Below, piece by piece: positions 37,301 to 44,224 of a DNA stretch of 64,000 nt (within the stretch, counting starts at the first letter, position 1; each line of letters opens with the position of its first letter). Both the position numbers and the translations under genes were made by a program. Location: assembly GCF_900107765.1 (NCBI RefSeq), contig NZ_FNQY01000004.1:186001-250000 (forward strand), read 5' to 3'. This stretch comes from Arachidicoccus rhizosphaerae. Lineage in GTDB: Bacteria; Bacteroidota; Bacteroidia; Chitinophagales; Chitinophagaceae. The notes under the pieces were generated by a model. That model saw nothing but the letters and a program-made list of their open reading frames with translations, did not search any database and was not told the origin of the DNA.

Positions 37301-37659
37301 CTTTTATTTTGAGTTCCATAGCCCACAACAACGACATCATTTAAATCAGCAGAAACTGTGGAATCCAATCGAATCGTAATAAAATCTTCTGAACCTACCT
37401 TTTGCTGCACTCTTTTATAACCAATAAAAGAAACCACTAAAACCGAGTCTGTAGGCAGTAGTTTAATAGAAAAAGTGCCATCGTATTTGGTACTCACATT
37501 ACTGGGTCTGCCCTTGGCACTTATGATAGCACCAGGGAGATGTTCCCCGGATTTTCCATCAACAACCACCCCATTAACCGTCCGCTCTTGTGCAAAGAGC
37601 GCAGTACAGCAAAGGGTGAGCAGGAATAGAAATACAAATTTCATGTTTTGTCTACTCAT
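34318..37659 (-). CDS. SusC/RagA-family TonB-dependent outer-membrane transporter
   Basis: A 1113-residue TonB-dependent transporter. The signal peptide ends CCTALFAQ. Residues 27-105 form a carboxypeptidase-regulatory-like domain (VNGVVVDGKSGEHLPGA, YDGTFSIKLLPTDSVLVVSF). The plug follows (DVVVVGYGTQNKRDITGSM, ISEMLRGQVPGLNVSGG, SITVLRDASAAIYGSRASQG), then a 22-strand barrel. It has no N-terminal secretin/TonB (STN) domain, so signalling through an anti-sigma factor is unlikely. It imports oligosaccharides captured by SusD. Two ATG codons lie five residues apart. The first is used here, after an A-rich stretch. It heads PUL unit 1 with a 5' leader of about 210 nt. Confidence 0.96.
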   Translation of the reverse strand: MSRQNMKFVFLFLLTLCCTALFAQERTVNGVVVDGKSGEHLPGAIISAKGRPSNVSTKYDGTFSIKLLPTDSVLVVSFIGYKRVQQKVGSEDFITIRLDSTVSADLNDVVVVGYGTQNKRDITGSMATVNLKQIEDMPAASISEMLRGQVPGLNVSGGAQRPGEMATLSIRQQFNWGKDGGNEAPLIVIDDVLQVDPQTGLPTLDRFNQLDLSEVESITVLRDASAAIYGSRASQGVVIVKTKRGQIGAPKVTYSGKFERNDAVSHSKVMNARQYGEYSNSFNKALGRSDDYQYSADELNMMDTLNYDWLGNDWRAANTMQHSLDISGGSDNATYFMGASYYTQGANLGKQDFDRWTYRGGADVKLMSGLHLGATIAASNTNVEKSFTKINFSDGYANGGEQNDYSVLLHMPKYIPWIYNVDGQDVYVSPPLGSNRAGNVKGNNSLSNWNYYALLNNGSKTTNKNFNYNVNFSLAYDVPFIQGLSFKLNYGLSQAATNTEQIMMPQMLYQATTIASAGMHLFSETEDGKFKATNNTANSRVTYDNTTSKSEQSNFFINYTRSFGDHNITAMASVEKSTNELEDRYQIYDNPTAGIYNGTSVSAGTLNDGNTITYKYESGSLSYLGRASYNYKHKYLFDFVFRTDASTVFAPENYWGFFPGVSAGWVISDEPFFKNNIQWMDFLKFRTSWGITGNNNIKAWKWLQVYTAQTDKGFGFGSDGGLYTTGMTPGVTPNRDVHWDRTLQRNFGLDMDFLKNRLSVTFDQYFNSTSDMLTDMSKAINTPISVGGAFAEQNYAAVNAWGSELSITWKDHVGDFSYSIGVNTGLGNYKVTKYYDQAFAYPSESTTRRAMGNYGIVPVWGFKTWKQTSGGDGMLRTDADIDNYWNYLSQNAASSGVDGAAPNFLGITDKSGLKKGMLVYEDVAGDLDANSKTIAGPNGRIEADEDYVKLKKSNRSYGLSTNINLGWKSLSLYMQVATSWGGTRFLDYVKQGTSSTNAMWGQPIYLVDMYDEDTNPNGKYPNIAYYDNFGGSQSDFFMLPTFRMVIRTLSLGYTMPTKLVNKARLKSARFFLSGNNLWDLYNPYPKKFRNMYDAADVGYPTLRTWALGVNIGF

Positions 37660-37863
37660 TTTTTAATTTTTTCAAAGCAGTGATAAAATGATTTTAATTT
37701 TTAATATTTATGGAAAAACCTGGAATCCCCCTGAAATAAAAACATTGCTCAAATGCCAAAATCTCTAACAATTGCCACTTTATTTAGCTTTTAAAAGCAG
37801 CTTTTGATCTACAATTCCTTAACAATTATTTACCCGGTATTAGGGGTTTCAAAAACAAATTGA

Positions 37864-37903
37864 ATATTTATAAGTCAAAGATAAATTCATATATAAAATA
37901 AAC
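37864..37903 (-). promoter_or_regulatory. PUL promoter/operator site C (upstream of susC)
   Basis: On the minus strand the site runs GTTTATTTTATATATGAATT, then the -7 box TATCTTTG (37876-37883), then ACTTATAAATAT. It aligns gap-free with site B. Transcription should start near 37870, giving susC a 5' untranslated leader of about 210 nt. The remainder of the 37660-38341 gap is strongly A/T-rich. I see no gene in it, only a small palindrome GCTTTTAAAAGC in the leader and the terminator of the neighbouring HAD gene. Confidence 0.72.
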
Positions 37904-38277
37904 ATTGTCGATTATTTACATTATTTTATACAAAACTTTCCTTTTTTATTAATTTTTTGATATCAAATCTAAATTCACAGCCAGCAGGCACACAAAATAA
38001 TGACCGTTAATTAGCTGAACATTATTTACTGAATTAAAAGAAATTATACATTTATTTTAATCATATTTATAAAACTCAAACCATTGTTAAATAAACAGTT
38101 AGAAGAATTCCTTTCAAAAATTATAAAAAAAATGAAAATTAGTTTCAGAAAAGATTAACAATCAATTCAATAAAGCTTTAAGATGGCAAAACGGAAAGAA
38201 AGCAGATTTTGAAGTCAGATTTCACCAGCAGAGGGCAAAGTCTATTGGCGCATCCTATATGGATTGATATGTAAAAA

Positions 38278-38318
38278 ATTACCCCCTGTTGAACCCAGAA
38301 CATCCAACAGAGGGTAAT
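38278..38318 (-). terminator. Hairpin terminator after HAD nucleotidase
   Basis: Arms ATTACCCCCTGTTG (38278-38291) and CAACAGAGGGTAAT (38305-38318), 14 bp with one mismatch and a 13-nt loop, 23 nt past the stop codon of the gene ending at 38342. Confidence 0.75.
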
Positions 38319-38341
38319 CCATATTTGATTAGGGAACTGTC

Positions 38342-38917
38342 CTAATTTTCGGAAGTGACCTTTAATTCCAGGTCAAGTTCCCGCTCAAACCAATTAAGCA
38401 CTTCCTGCCAGGAACGAACCCGGTAATGGTGATCTAAAGTTGTGTTGTGATACGCGTGAAACATGAGCGTTTTACCTTTAAATACATCCAGATTCTTACA
38501 ATAATCATCAATCATATAGTCTGTATTAATAATACTTTTATCACCACACATGACAATATTATGCCAGTCGATAAAAGGAAAATACTGCTGCAGCCATTCA
38601 TACTTCTCCATGAGCGACAGTGGAAATTCCATGGCCGCAGATACCACGTATACCTCATAATGCTTCATGAGTTTCTTCACTGCGTCCACAGCACCTTCCA
38701 TCACCTCCAAATCTCTGAAAAAACCAGGCAGATTCAGCATTTTACGGGTGGCTGCATCTTTTGGGAAAGCCTCAGCGCCAGACATACCCTGGATTTGCTC
38801 CAAAGTGAGGCTCGCTCCATAGACCTGATTATAATATTTTACCAACTGCGGTTCAACACTTGCCAGAACGCCATCCATATCAATGGCGATTGATTTTCGT
38901 TTAATTAGATGCTTCAT
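38342..38917 (-). CDS. HAD-superfamily 5'(3')-deoxyribonucleotidase-like phosphatase
   Basis: A 191-residue cytoplasmic phosphatase of the NT5C type. The HAD nucleophile block SIAIDMDGVLASVEP gives D13 and D15. The Thr/Ser block is VYVVSAAMEFP, and the C-terminal acidic block TDYMIDDYCKNLDVF binds magnesium. FPKDAATRKMLNLPGFFRDLEVMEGAVDAVKKL is shared with bacterial and mitochondrial deoxyribonucleotidases. The enzyme should dephosphorylate deoxynucleoside monophosphates or similar small phosphates. It is divergent from the DeoR regulator with only 67 bp between the start codons. The TGCA repeat array in that space could control both. Confidence 0.85.
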   Translation of the reverse strand: MKHLIKRKSIAIDMDGVLASVEPQLVKYYNQVYGASLTLEQIQGMSGAEAFPKDAATRKMLNLPGFFRDLEVMEGAVDAVKKLMKHYEVYVVSAAMEFPLSLMEKYEWLQQYFPFIDWHNIVMCGDKSIINTDYMIDDYCKNLDVFKGKTLMFHAYHNTTLDHHYRVRSWQEVLNWFERELDLELKVTSEN

Positions 38918-38938
38918 GCAACAAATTTACTACAAATA

Positions 38939-38982
38939 TGCATATTATTGCACATACCTGCATTATTTTGCATATTTTTGCA
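38939..38982 (+). promoter_or_regulatory. Five TGCA repeats at exact 10-bp spacing (probable DeoR operator)
   Basis: TGCA begins at 38939, 38949, 38959, 38969 and 38979, ending two bases before the DeoR start codon. Another TGCA is at 38917, overlapping the first codon of the divergent HAD gene. The flanks are A/T-rich. One repeat per helical turn would place bound protein on one face of the DNA. Autoregulation by the adjacent DeoR protein is the natural inference. Confidence 0.6.
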
Positions 38983-38984
38983 AT

Positions 38985-39734
38985 ATGATTAAAGAAGAGC
39001 GCCTCAATCTGATCTTATCGATACTTAGCAAAGACCAGCGGGTATTACTGCCCGAGCTCAGTAAAGAGCTTAAGGTCTCTGAGGACACTATACGCAGAGA
39101 TATTAAGTCCCTGTCAGAGCGTGGCTTATTAAAAGCAGTACGTGGCGGCGCTGTTCCCCACTCTTCCATACCCAGACACTATAGAGCCCGGGAGCATTAT
39201 GATCAGGATTCCAAAGATCTTATTGCCGCAAAAGCCGTTCAATTTCTGGCTAATGGCCAGGTCGTCCTGTTCGATGGAGGCACGTCCACCCTGGCCGTAG
39301 CCGCCAGCATTCCTCCTGATATACGCATTACCATTATCACCAACAGCTTCCCTATTGCCAACGCCTTAGAGGATCATCCTTTATCGGAGGTGATCTTTGC
39401 AGGCGGCAGGCTGGATAAAGATACTTTTACAACCATGGGACAAGATACCATTAAGACCTTTCAATCTATTAGAGCAGATATTTGTTTTTTTGGGATTTGC
39501 AGTATTCATCCAACGCTGGGTGTTACTACAAAAAACTACGAAGAAGCACAGCTAAAAGCCCAAATGGTCACCATGGCCAAACAAACCATTGCCTTAGCCA
39601 CTACACAGAAAATTAATAAAGCAGATCCCTATTATATTTGCCCCGTAGAAGCTATTGACACGATTATCACCAATTCATCCCCGGATCATAAAGAGCTGAC
39701 TCCTTTTAAAAATTTGGGCGTCACCATTGTTTAA
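38985..39734 (+). CDS. DeoR-family transcriptional regulator
   Basis: A 249-residue regulator. An upstream in-frame ATG at 38883 would add 34 residues rich in Tyr and Cys that overlap the divergent gene. The start at 38985 (MIKEERLNLILSIL) gives the normal family N-terminus. The helix-turn-helix spans residues about 20-45 (LLPELSKELKVSEDTIRRD). The sensor domain is of the phosphosugar type (FDGGTSTLAVAASIP, ITNSFPIANAL, DICFFGICSIHPTLGVTTKNYEEAQLK). DeoR proteins usually repress sugar-phosphate metabolism and are released by a phosphorylated sugar. It lies between the PUL and the GH28 pair, but a link to either is unproven. Confidence 0.92.
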   Translation: MIKEERLNLILSILSKDQRVLLPELSKELKVSEDTIRRDIKSLSERGLLKAVRGGAVPHSSIPRHYRAREHYDQDSKDLIAAKAVQFLANGQVVLFDGGTSTLAVAASIPPDIRITIITNSFPIANALEDHPLSEVIFAGGRLDKDTFTTMGQDTIKTFQSIRADICFFGICSIHPTLGVTTKNYEEAQLKAQMVTMAKQTIALATTQKINKADPYYICPVEAIDTIITNSSPDHKELTPFKNLGVTIV

Positions 39735-39746
39735 CCCCCCGGGGGG
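39735..39746. repeat. Perfect C6G6 palindrome after the DeoR gene
   Basis: CCCCCCGGGGGG follows the TAA stop codon directly, flanked by GTTT and AAAC that extend the dyad. The composition is striking in an A/T-rich intergenic region. With no T-tract it is a poor intrinsic terminator. The 195-nt gap to GH28 otherwise holds only a near-consensus box TATCTTTA. Confidence 0.4.
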
Positions 39747-39928
39747 CAAACAAATTGCAGGACAGAGCAGGACAGTTTTAAAAAACAATACCATATCTTT
39801 ACACCTACTTAGTGATTGGAAGCAAATACCAATAGCCCCCTGATATTTGCGCCGTTTATTGTTATTTTCTATTGAAAAATCAGCAATAAGCATCATCTGA
39901 CATTCATCATCCATATAAATTATTATAG

Positions 39929-41599
39929 ATGTTTAATCTGCAAAAGGGGCGTTTCAATTATTTTTTACCTGTACGTAGCCTTTTAGGTGTATTATTAATT
40001 ATGCTGGCATTAACCTTCAGCGCCTGTGCGTCTGGCAGTGATCGTGACCGCAATCACTTCCTGGACTACCTGCCTGATAGCATGCAGGTAGGTGCAGCCC
40101 ACTTGCCGGACTCAATTACACCAATTAAAGCACCTTTTGCCACAGTGGATTTTAAAAGGCCTGATTTTCCAGACACCACCGTTAATATAGCAAACAACGG
40201 CGCAGATACCAGCAAATCAGTCACAACGATCATTCAACAAGCAATTGACCAGCTCAGTGCCACAGGAGGCGGAACCGTGCTCATCCCCGCTGGTCATTGG
40301 AAAACGGGCAGAATCGAATTAAAAAGCAATATCAATTTACATCTCAGCGACCAGGCCACGCTTAGCTTTAGTGGCGCGGTGGAGGACTATCAGCCAGCCG
40401 TCTTTACCCGTAGCGAAGGAATTGAAGTCATGTCTTTAGGTGCCTGTATATACGCAAATAACGCCGACAATATCGCCATTACCGGCAAGGGAAAACTTAT
40501 TGGTCCGGCCCTGAATGGGTCTGTCAGAAATCAGGTGATGGATTCCATCGTTATAGAAGACTTTGTGTCATATAAAACACCCGTTAAAGACAGGGTATAT
40601 GACGGCAAAAATGGCGGTTATATATTTCTACCCATGTTTATTTCTCCCATTAACTGCACCCACGTATTTATAGAAGGCCTGTCTTTAGAAAATACTGCCT
40701 TTTGGAACATTGTGCCTGTTTATTGCGACAATGTAATTATAAGAGGGATCACTGTTCATTCAGTAGGCATTCCAAGGGGTGACGGCATGGATATTTCTTC
40801 TTCTAAAAATGTACTGGTCGAATACTGCACCTTAAGCTGTGGCGATGACTGCTTTACCTTAAAAGCCGGCAGAGGCGAAGACGGGCTCAGGGTCAACAAG
40901 CCTACCGAGAACGTCGTCATCCGCAATTGCCTGGCCATTAAAGGACATGGTGGCGTCACCATTGGCAGCGAGACCGCTGCCATGATTAAAAACGTATTTG
41001 TACAAAACTGCCTATTTGAACAGACCAATGTCGGACTGCGTTTTAAAACCAGACGTCCCAGAGGCGGAGGCGGAGACAGTCTGTATTATGAAAATATCCG
41101 GATGCTTACAACAGGCAAGGCTTTTCAGTGGGATATGTTGGGCAGCACCGTTTACGTTGGCGACCTGGCTGCCAGACTACCCGCCAGACCCGTAAATGCG
41201 CTCACGCCCTCCTTTAAACATACGTACTTTAAGAATATAAAAATAGACAGCGCTGAGTGGTTTATTAAATTAAATGCCATACCTGAAAGTCCTTTAACCC
41301 AGGTGCAGATAGAGAACCTTCAGGTCTATGCCGATAATCTGCTCAGAGCTGCTGATGTGGATAGTTTTAGCATTAAAAATGCCCTGATATCCACAAAAGA
41401 CACCGCGATACACTTACTGGACTGTCGCAATATGCGTTTTGACAATACCCGCTTTAATACGAAAGCGAGGAAGCTGGTGATGGATGTGCAAGGCCCGGCC
41501 TCCCGCAATATCACCTTCAAAAACTGCCAACCAGAGCGCCCCAATGGCTGGCAGACTAACACCTATGATACCAGCGACCGCCCATCATCAGAAAAATAA
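39929..41599 (+). CDS. GH28 polygalacturonase-family lipoprotein
   Basis: A 556-residue lipoprotein (TFSAC, cysteine 33) with a parallel beta-helix. GH28 catalytic motifs are complete: NTAFWNIVPV, GDGMDIS (D285, D288), CGDDCFTLK (D306, D307), GHGGVTIGSE (H340) and LRFKTRR (R371, K373). ATGGGTVLIPAGHWKTGRIELKSNINLHL is the usual N-terminal turn. GH28 enzymes hydrolyse galacturonide linkages with inversion. Exo-polygalacturonase or rhamnogalacturonan-type hydrolase activity are both possible. It forms an operon with the propeller enzyme six nt downstream and complements the PL1 lyases of the main PUL. The lipid anchor suggests the periplasmic or surface membrane face. Confidence 0.92.
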   Translation: MFNLQKGRFNYFLPVRSLLGVLLIMLALTFSACASGSDRDRNHFLDYLPDSMQVGAAHLPDSITPIKAPFATVDFKRPDFPDTTVNIANNGADTSKSVTTIIQQAIDQLSATGGGTVLIPAGHWKTGRIELKSNINLHLSDQATLSFSGAVEDYQPAVFTRSEGIEVMSLGACIYANNADNIAITGKGKLIGPALNGSVRNQVMDSIVIEDFVSYKTPVKDRVYDGKNGGYIFLPMFISPINCTHVFIEGLSLENTAFWNIVPVYCDNVIIRGITVHSVGIPRGDGMDISSSKNVLVEYCTLSCGDDCFTLKAGRGEDGLRVNKPTENVVIRNCLAIKGHGGVTIGSETAAMIKNVFVQNCLFEQTNVGLRFKTRRPRGGGGDSLYYENIRMLTTGKAFQWDMLGSTVYVGDLAARLPARPVNALTPSFKHTYFKNIKIDSAEWFIKLNAIPESPLTQVQIENLQVYADNLLRAADVDSFSIKNALISTKDTAIHLLDCRNMRFDNTRFNTKARKLVMDVQGPASRNITFKNCQPERPNGWQTNTYDTSDRPSSEK

Positions 41600-41605
41600 A
41601 AAACA

Positions 41606-42700
41606 ATGACGTGTAATAAGTTTACTATAAAATCAAACAATCTTGCACTGATTGTATGGTTATTCAGTTCCTTATTTATATTGACTGGAAGCCTTGATGC
41701 CCAGCTACCCACGAGGCTGATCCTGAAGAGTGCCCCTGAATCACCTGTTATTGACAGTAAAAACCCGGATGTGATCTCCAGCCATAATAAATCCGGTTTT
41801 GAAACTGGGCAGGTTATCAAAATCGGGGACACCTATCATATGTTTATCAACGAGATGTTTGACCGGCCACATAAAGATATGCGTATTGCCTACTGGACCA
41901 GTAAGGACGCCCTCCATTGGCATAGAAAGTCCACCATCGTCAATAGCATACCAGGCAGAACCGCTACGAACCCCAGAGCAGAGGTCTGGGTGACAGGCGT
42001 TAAATACAATCACCTGGAAGACGCCTGGAATATCTTTTACGTAGCATACAGAGCTGGAGATTCAACGAAAGCAGAGATTGCCGGCAATGATTATTCCGGC
42101 AGAATCTGGCGGGCAAAGTCTACGGTTAATGGCACAGGCGGCATTGCCGGTCCCTATGCAGATATGGGCATTGTACTTGAGCCGGATAGCAATAGCCAGC
42201 GCTGGGAAGGACAGCAGGCCGTTGCCTGCTTTAACCCTTATAAAGTAGGCAATACCTGGTATGCGATGTACGATGGGCATAATCATGTACCCAGAGGCCC
42301 TTGGCCCACCGGTATGGCATTCGCCAAAAAGCTGTCCGGTCCCTGGACCAGGATGCCTGAAGGCTTTAACCCCATTGGCGTTGCCAAAGTATTTATGGAA
42401 AACGAGGTGGTCTCAAAATTAAAAGATGGCAGGTATATGATGGTTTTTGATAGTTTCGGAGATCAGCAGATTGGTTATAGCCTTTCCAGCGACGGACTCC
42501 ACTGGACTGGTGAGCAGAGAGTCAAAGTACAGTTCCAGGACCATATCTGGGCAGAAAATGGCGATCACAGCACCAGGACACCCTTATGTGCGATTGAACA
42601 GGAAGACGGCAGTTTTGCTGTTATTTATACGGCGCTTACAACAAAAGGCGGTAAAAAGTTTTTCGCTGTAGGCAGGTGCACCTTAGTCTGGGATAAATAA
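41606..42700 (+). CDS. Secreted five-bladed-propeller glycosidase-like protein
   Basis: A 364-residue secreted protein (signal ending GSLDAQ). Blade motifs such as GQVIKIGDTYHMFINEM, RIAYWTSKDALHWHRKST, WNIFYVAYRAGD, VGNTWYAMYDGHN, FMENEVVSKLKDGRYMMVFD and IGYSLSSDGLHW fit the GH43/GH32/GH117/GH137 propeller group. Glu in RWEGQQAV and Glu in FMENEVV are candidate catalytic residues by position. The specific family is unclear. GH137 beta-L-arabinofuranosidases from pectin loci would be a sensible comparison. It starts six nt after the GH28 stop codon, so the two are co-expressed and likely act on one substrate. Confidence 0.72.
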   Translation: MTCNKFTIKSNNLALIVWLFSSLFILTGSLDAQLPTRLILKSAPESPVIDSKNPDVISSHNKSGFETGQVIKIGDTYHMFINEMFDRPHKDMRIAYWTSKDALHWHRKSTIVNSIPGRTATNPRAEVWVTGVKYNHLEDAWNIFYVAYRAGDSTKAEIAGNDYSGRIWRAKSTVNGTGGIAGPYADMGIVLEPDSNSQRWEGQQAVACFNPYKVGNTWYAMYDGHNHVPRGPWPTGMAFAKKLSGPWTRMPEGFNPIGVAKVFMENEVVSKLKDGRYMMVFDSFGDQQIGYSLSSDGLHWTGEQRVKVQFQDHIWAENGDHSTRTPLCAIEQEDGSFAVIYTALTTKGGKKFFAVGRCTLVWDK

Positions 42701-42755
42701 AAAAGAAAATGAGTAACCAACTCCAATAAGCATTCAGTATCCAGAACAAATAAGG

Positions 42756-42935
42756 TTATCTGAGCTTTTTGACCTTCCCATAAATTACGGAACATACAAC
42801 CATACCCAAAGCAGAAAGATATTTTAGTATACTGTAAATCCGGTTATCTTCCTTCGAGTCCAGCATAACAAACAAGATCAATAGAATCAAGAAAAACAAT
42901 AATAAACCGCGAATAGTCTTTGAAGATATTTTCAT
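42756..42935 (-). CDS. Small membrane protein, 59 residues
   Basis: A short frame in the 330-nt gap between the GH28 operon and the AraC gene encodes 59 residues with two hydrophobic stretches: residues 10-25 (GLLLFFLILLILFVML) and about 38-52 (KYLSALGMVVCSVIYG). Charged segments SKEDNR and KVKKLR lie between and after them. It starts with Met-Lys and ends in a basic tail, as expected for a two-helix inner-membrane protein. It lies 95 nt downstream of the AraC gene on the same strand. Function unknown. Reality is supported by composition only. Confidence 0.55.
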   Translation of the reverse strand: MKISSKTIRGLLLFFLILLILFVMLDSKEDNRIYSILKYLSALGMVVCSVIYGKVKKLR

Positions 42936-43030
42936 TGTATTTAAAACTGCTTATTTATAATAAAGATAGCTCAAATGTCCAATAAATGATTTTTAAAGCA
43001 TACCCACACTGAAAAAAAGGAGCTATATAC

Positions 43031-44014
43031 CTAAACTAAGGCACTTTTATGATACCTGCCTCGATAGTCTATAGGCGTTAGCCCCGTTATCCTTTTAAAT
43101 ACGGACCTAAAAGCCGTCACATCCGAGTAGCCTACCTCATACATCACCTCTGTCACATTTTTAGAAGTTGATTCCAGCATTTTTTTAGCAGATTCTACCC
43201 GGATACGCTGCAGATATTCCAGCGGAGTGTTACCGGTAGCCTTTAAAAAACGCCTGTCAAAATTGCGCCTGCTCACCGCAAATTGCCCGGCTAAAGCACC
43301 CAATGAAAAATTTTCCATAAAATGATCCTCCATGAAAAGCTGCGCCTGCCTGACGATATCATCCTCATGCGCTTTCTGCCCGGTAAAGACCGCAAAACTT
43401 GACTGGTTATTTCGGTCCATTTCTATCTGAAAAATCTTGGCACATAATATAGCTACTGACCGGTCATAGAACTTCTCCACCAGATAAATAATCAGGTTCA
43501 GAAAAGAATATGCCCCTCCATTGGTATAGATCCCTTGCTCATCGGTAATAATCTGATCAATCTGTAAATCAACTGCCGGGAATCTCTCCTTAAAATCATG
43601 GGCGGCCGACCAGTGTGTAGAACAAGTCTTACCGTCCAGTAATCCAGCGGCAGCCAGCAAAAAGGCACCTGTACAAATGGAGGCCACTTCTGCTCCCCGG
43701 TGATACTGAGCGTCGAGCCAGTCGACTATCGCTGCATTTTGATCCACAGCTTGCTCATAACAGTGATTCAAGGAAGGAATAATAATTAAATCCGTCTTTT
43801 TCAGCTCATTAATCGTCTTTTGTGGCTGCACAGAAAACAATCCCCCATAATACTGTTCACAGTCATTTAAGCCTACCAACTCAATTTTAAATACTTCATG
43901 TCCATGACGCTGTTTGTAGATAGCATTGGCCCTGGAAAAGATCTTAAAGGCCCCAACAATACTGCTGAGATTATTCCCGTCGCCGGTAGGCACTAAAATT
44001 GTCAGATGTTTCAT
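43031..44014 (-). CDS. GlxA-type AraC-family transcriptional regulator
   Basis: A 327-residue regulator. Residues 1-190 form a DJ-1/PfpI-like domain (LTILVPTGDGNNLSSIVGAF, EVASICTGAFLLAAAGLLDGK with Cys in the nucleophile elbow, THWSAAHDF, YTNGGAYSFLNLIIYLVE). Residues about 225-325 hold the AraC double helix-turn-helix (NFSLGALAGQFAVSRRNFDRRF, NVTEVMYEVGYSDVTAFRSVFKRITGLTP). This is the GlxA/FtrA arrangement. It is divergent from the tandem SRPBCC gene 210 nt away, a pairing that suggests the two are functionally linked. The effector is unknown. Confidence 0.93.
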   Translation of the reverse strand: MKHLTILVPTGDGNNLSSIVGAFKIFSRANAIYKQRHGHEVFKIELVGLNDCEQYYGGLFSVQPQKTINELKKTDLIIIPSLNHCYEQAVDQNAAIVDWLDAQYHRGAEVASICTGAFLLAAAGLLDGKTCSTHWSAAHDFKERFPAVDLQIDQIITDEQGIYTNGGAYSFLNLIIYLVEKFYDRSVAILCAKIFQIEMDRNNQSSFAVFTGQKAHEDDIVRQAQLFMEDHFMENFSLGALAGQFAVSRRNFDRRFLKATGNTPLEYLQRIRVESAKKMLESTSKNVTEVMYEVGYSDVTAFRSVFKRITGLTPIDYRGRYHKSALV

Positions 44015-44224
44015 AGCTATGTACTATTTGGATAAAGATACAGTAATATTTTGGCCAATTCACCACCTAAGATTGTCTATATCGCACTGTATCCAAACTG
44101 ACTTTTACCTTTAACTTCGCTGTATCGCCCTGTTAACACAGCAAAACACTCTAAACATTTACGATAAAACATCAAAATTCAATGGCATAATCTAAAACAC
44201 GCTTACTTCAAAATCAAAAAAACC

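Noticed and set aside
38883-38984. Extended N-terminus for the DeoR protein
   Set aside because: The added residues overlap the divergent HAD gene, are rich in Tyr and Cys, and the family N-terminus begins at 38985.
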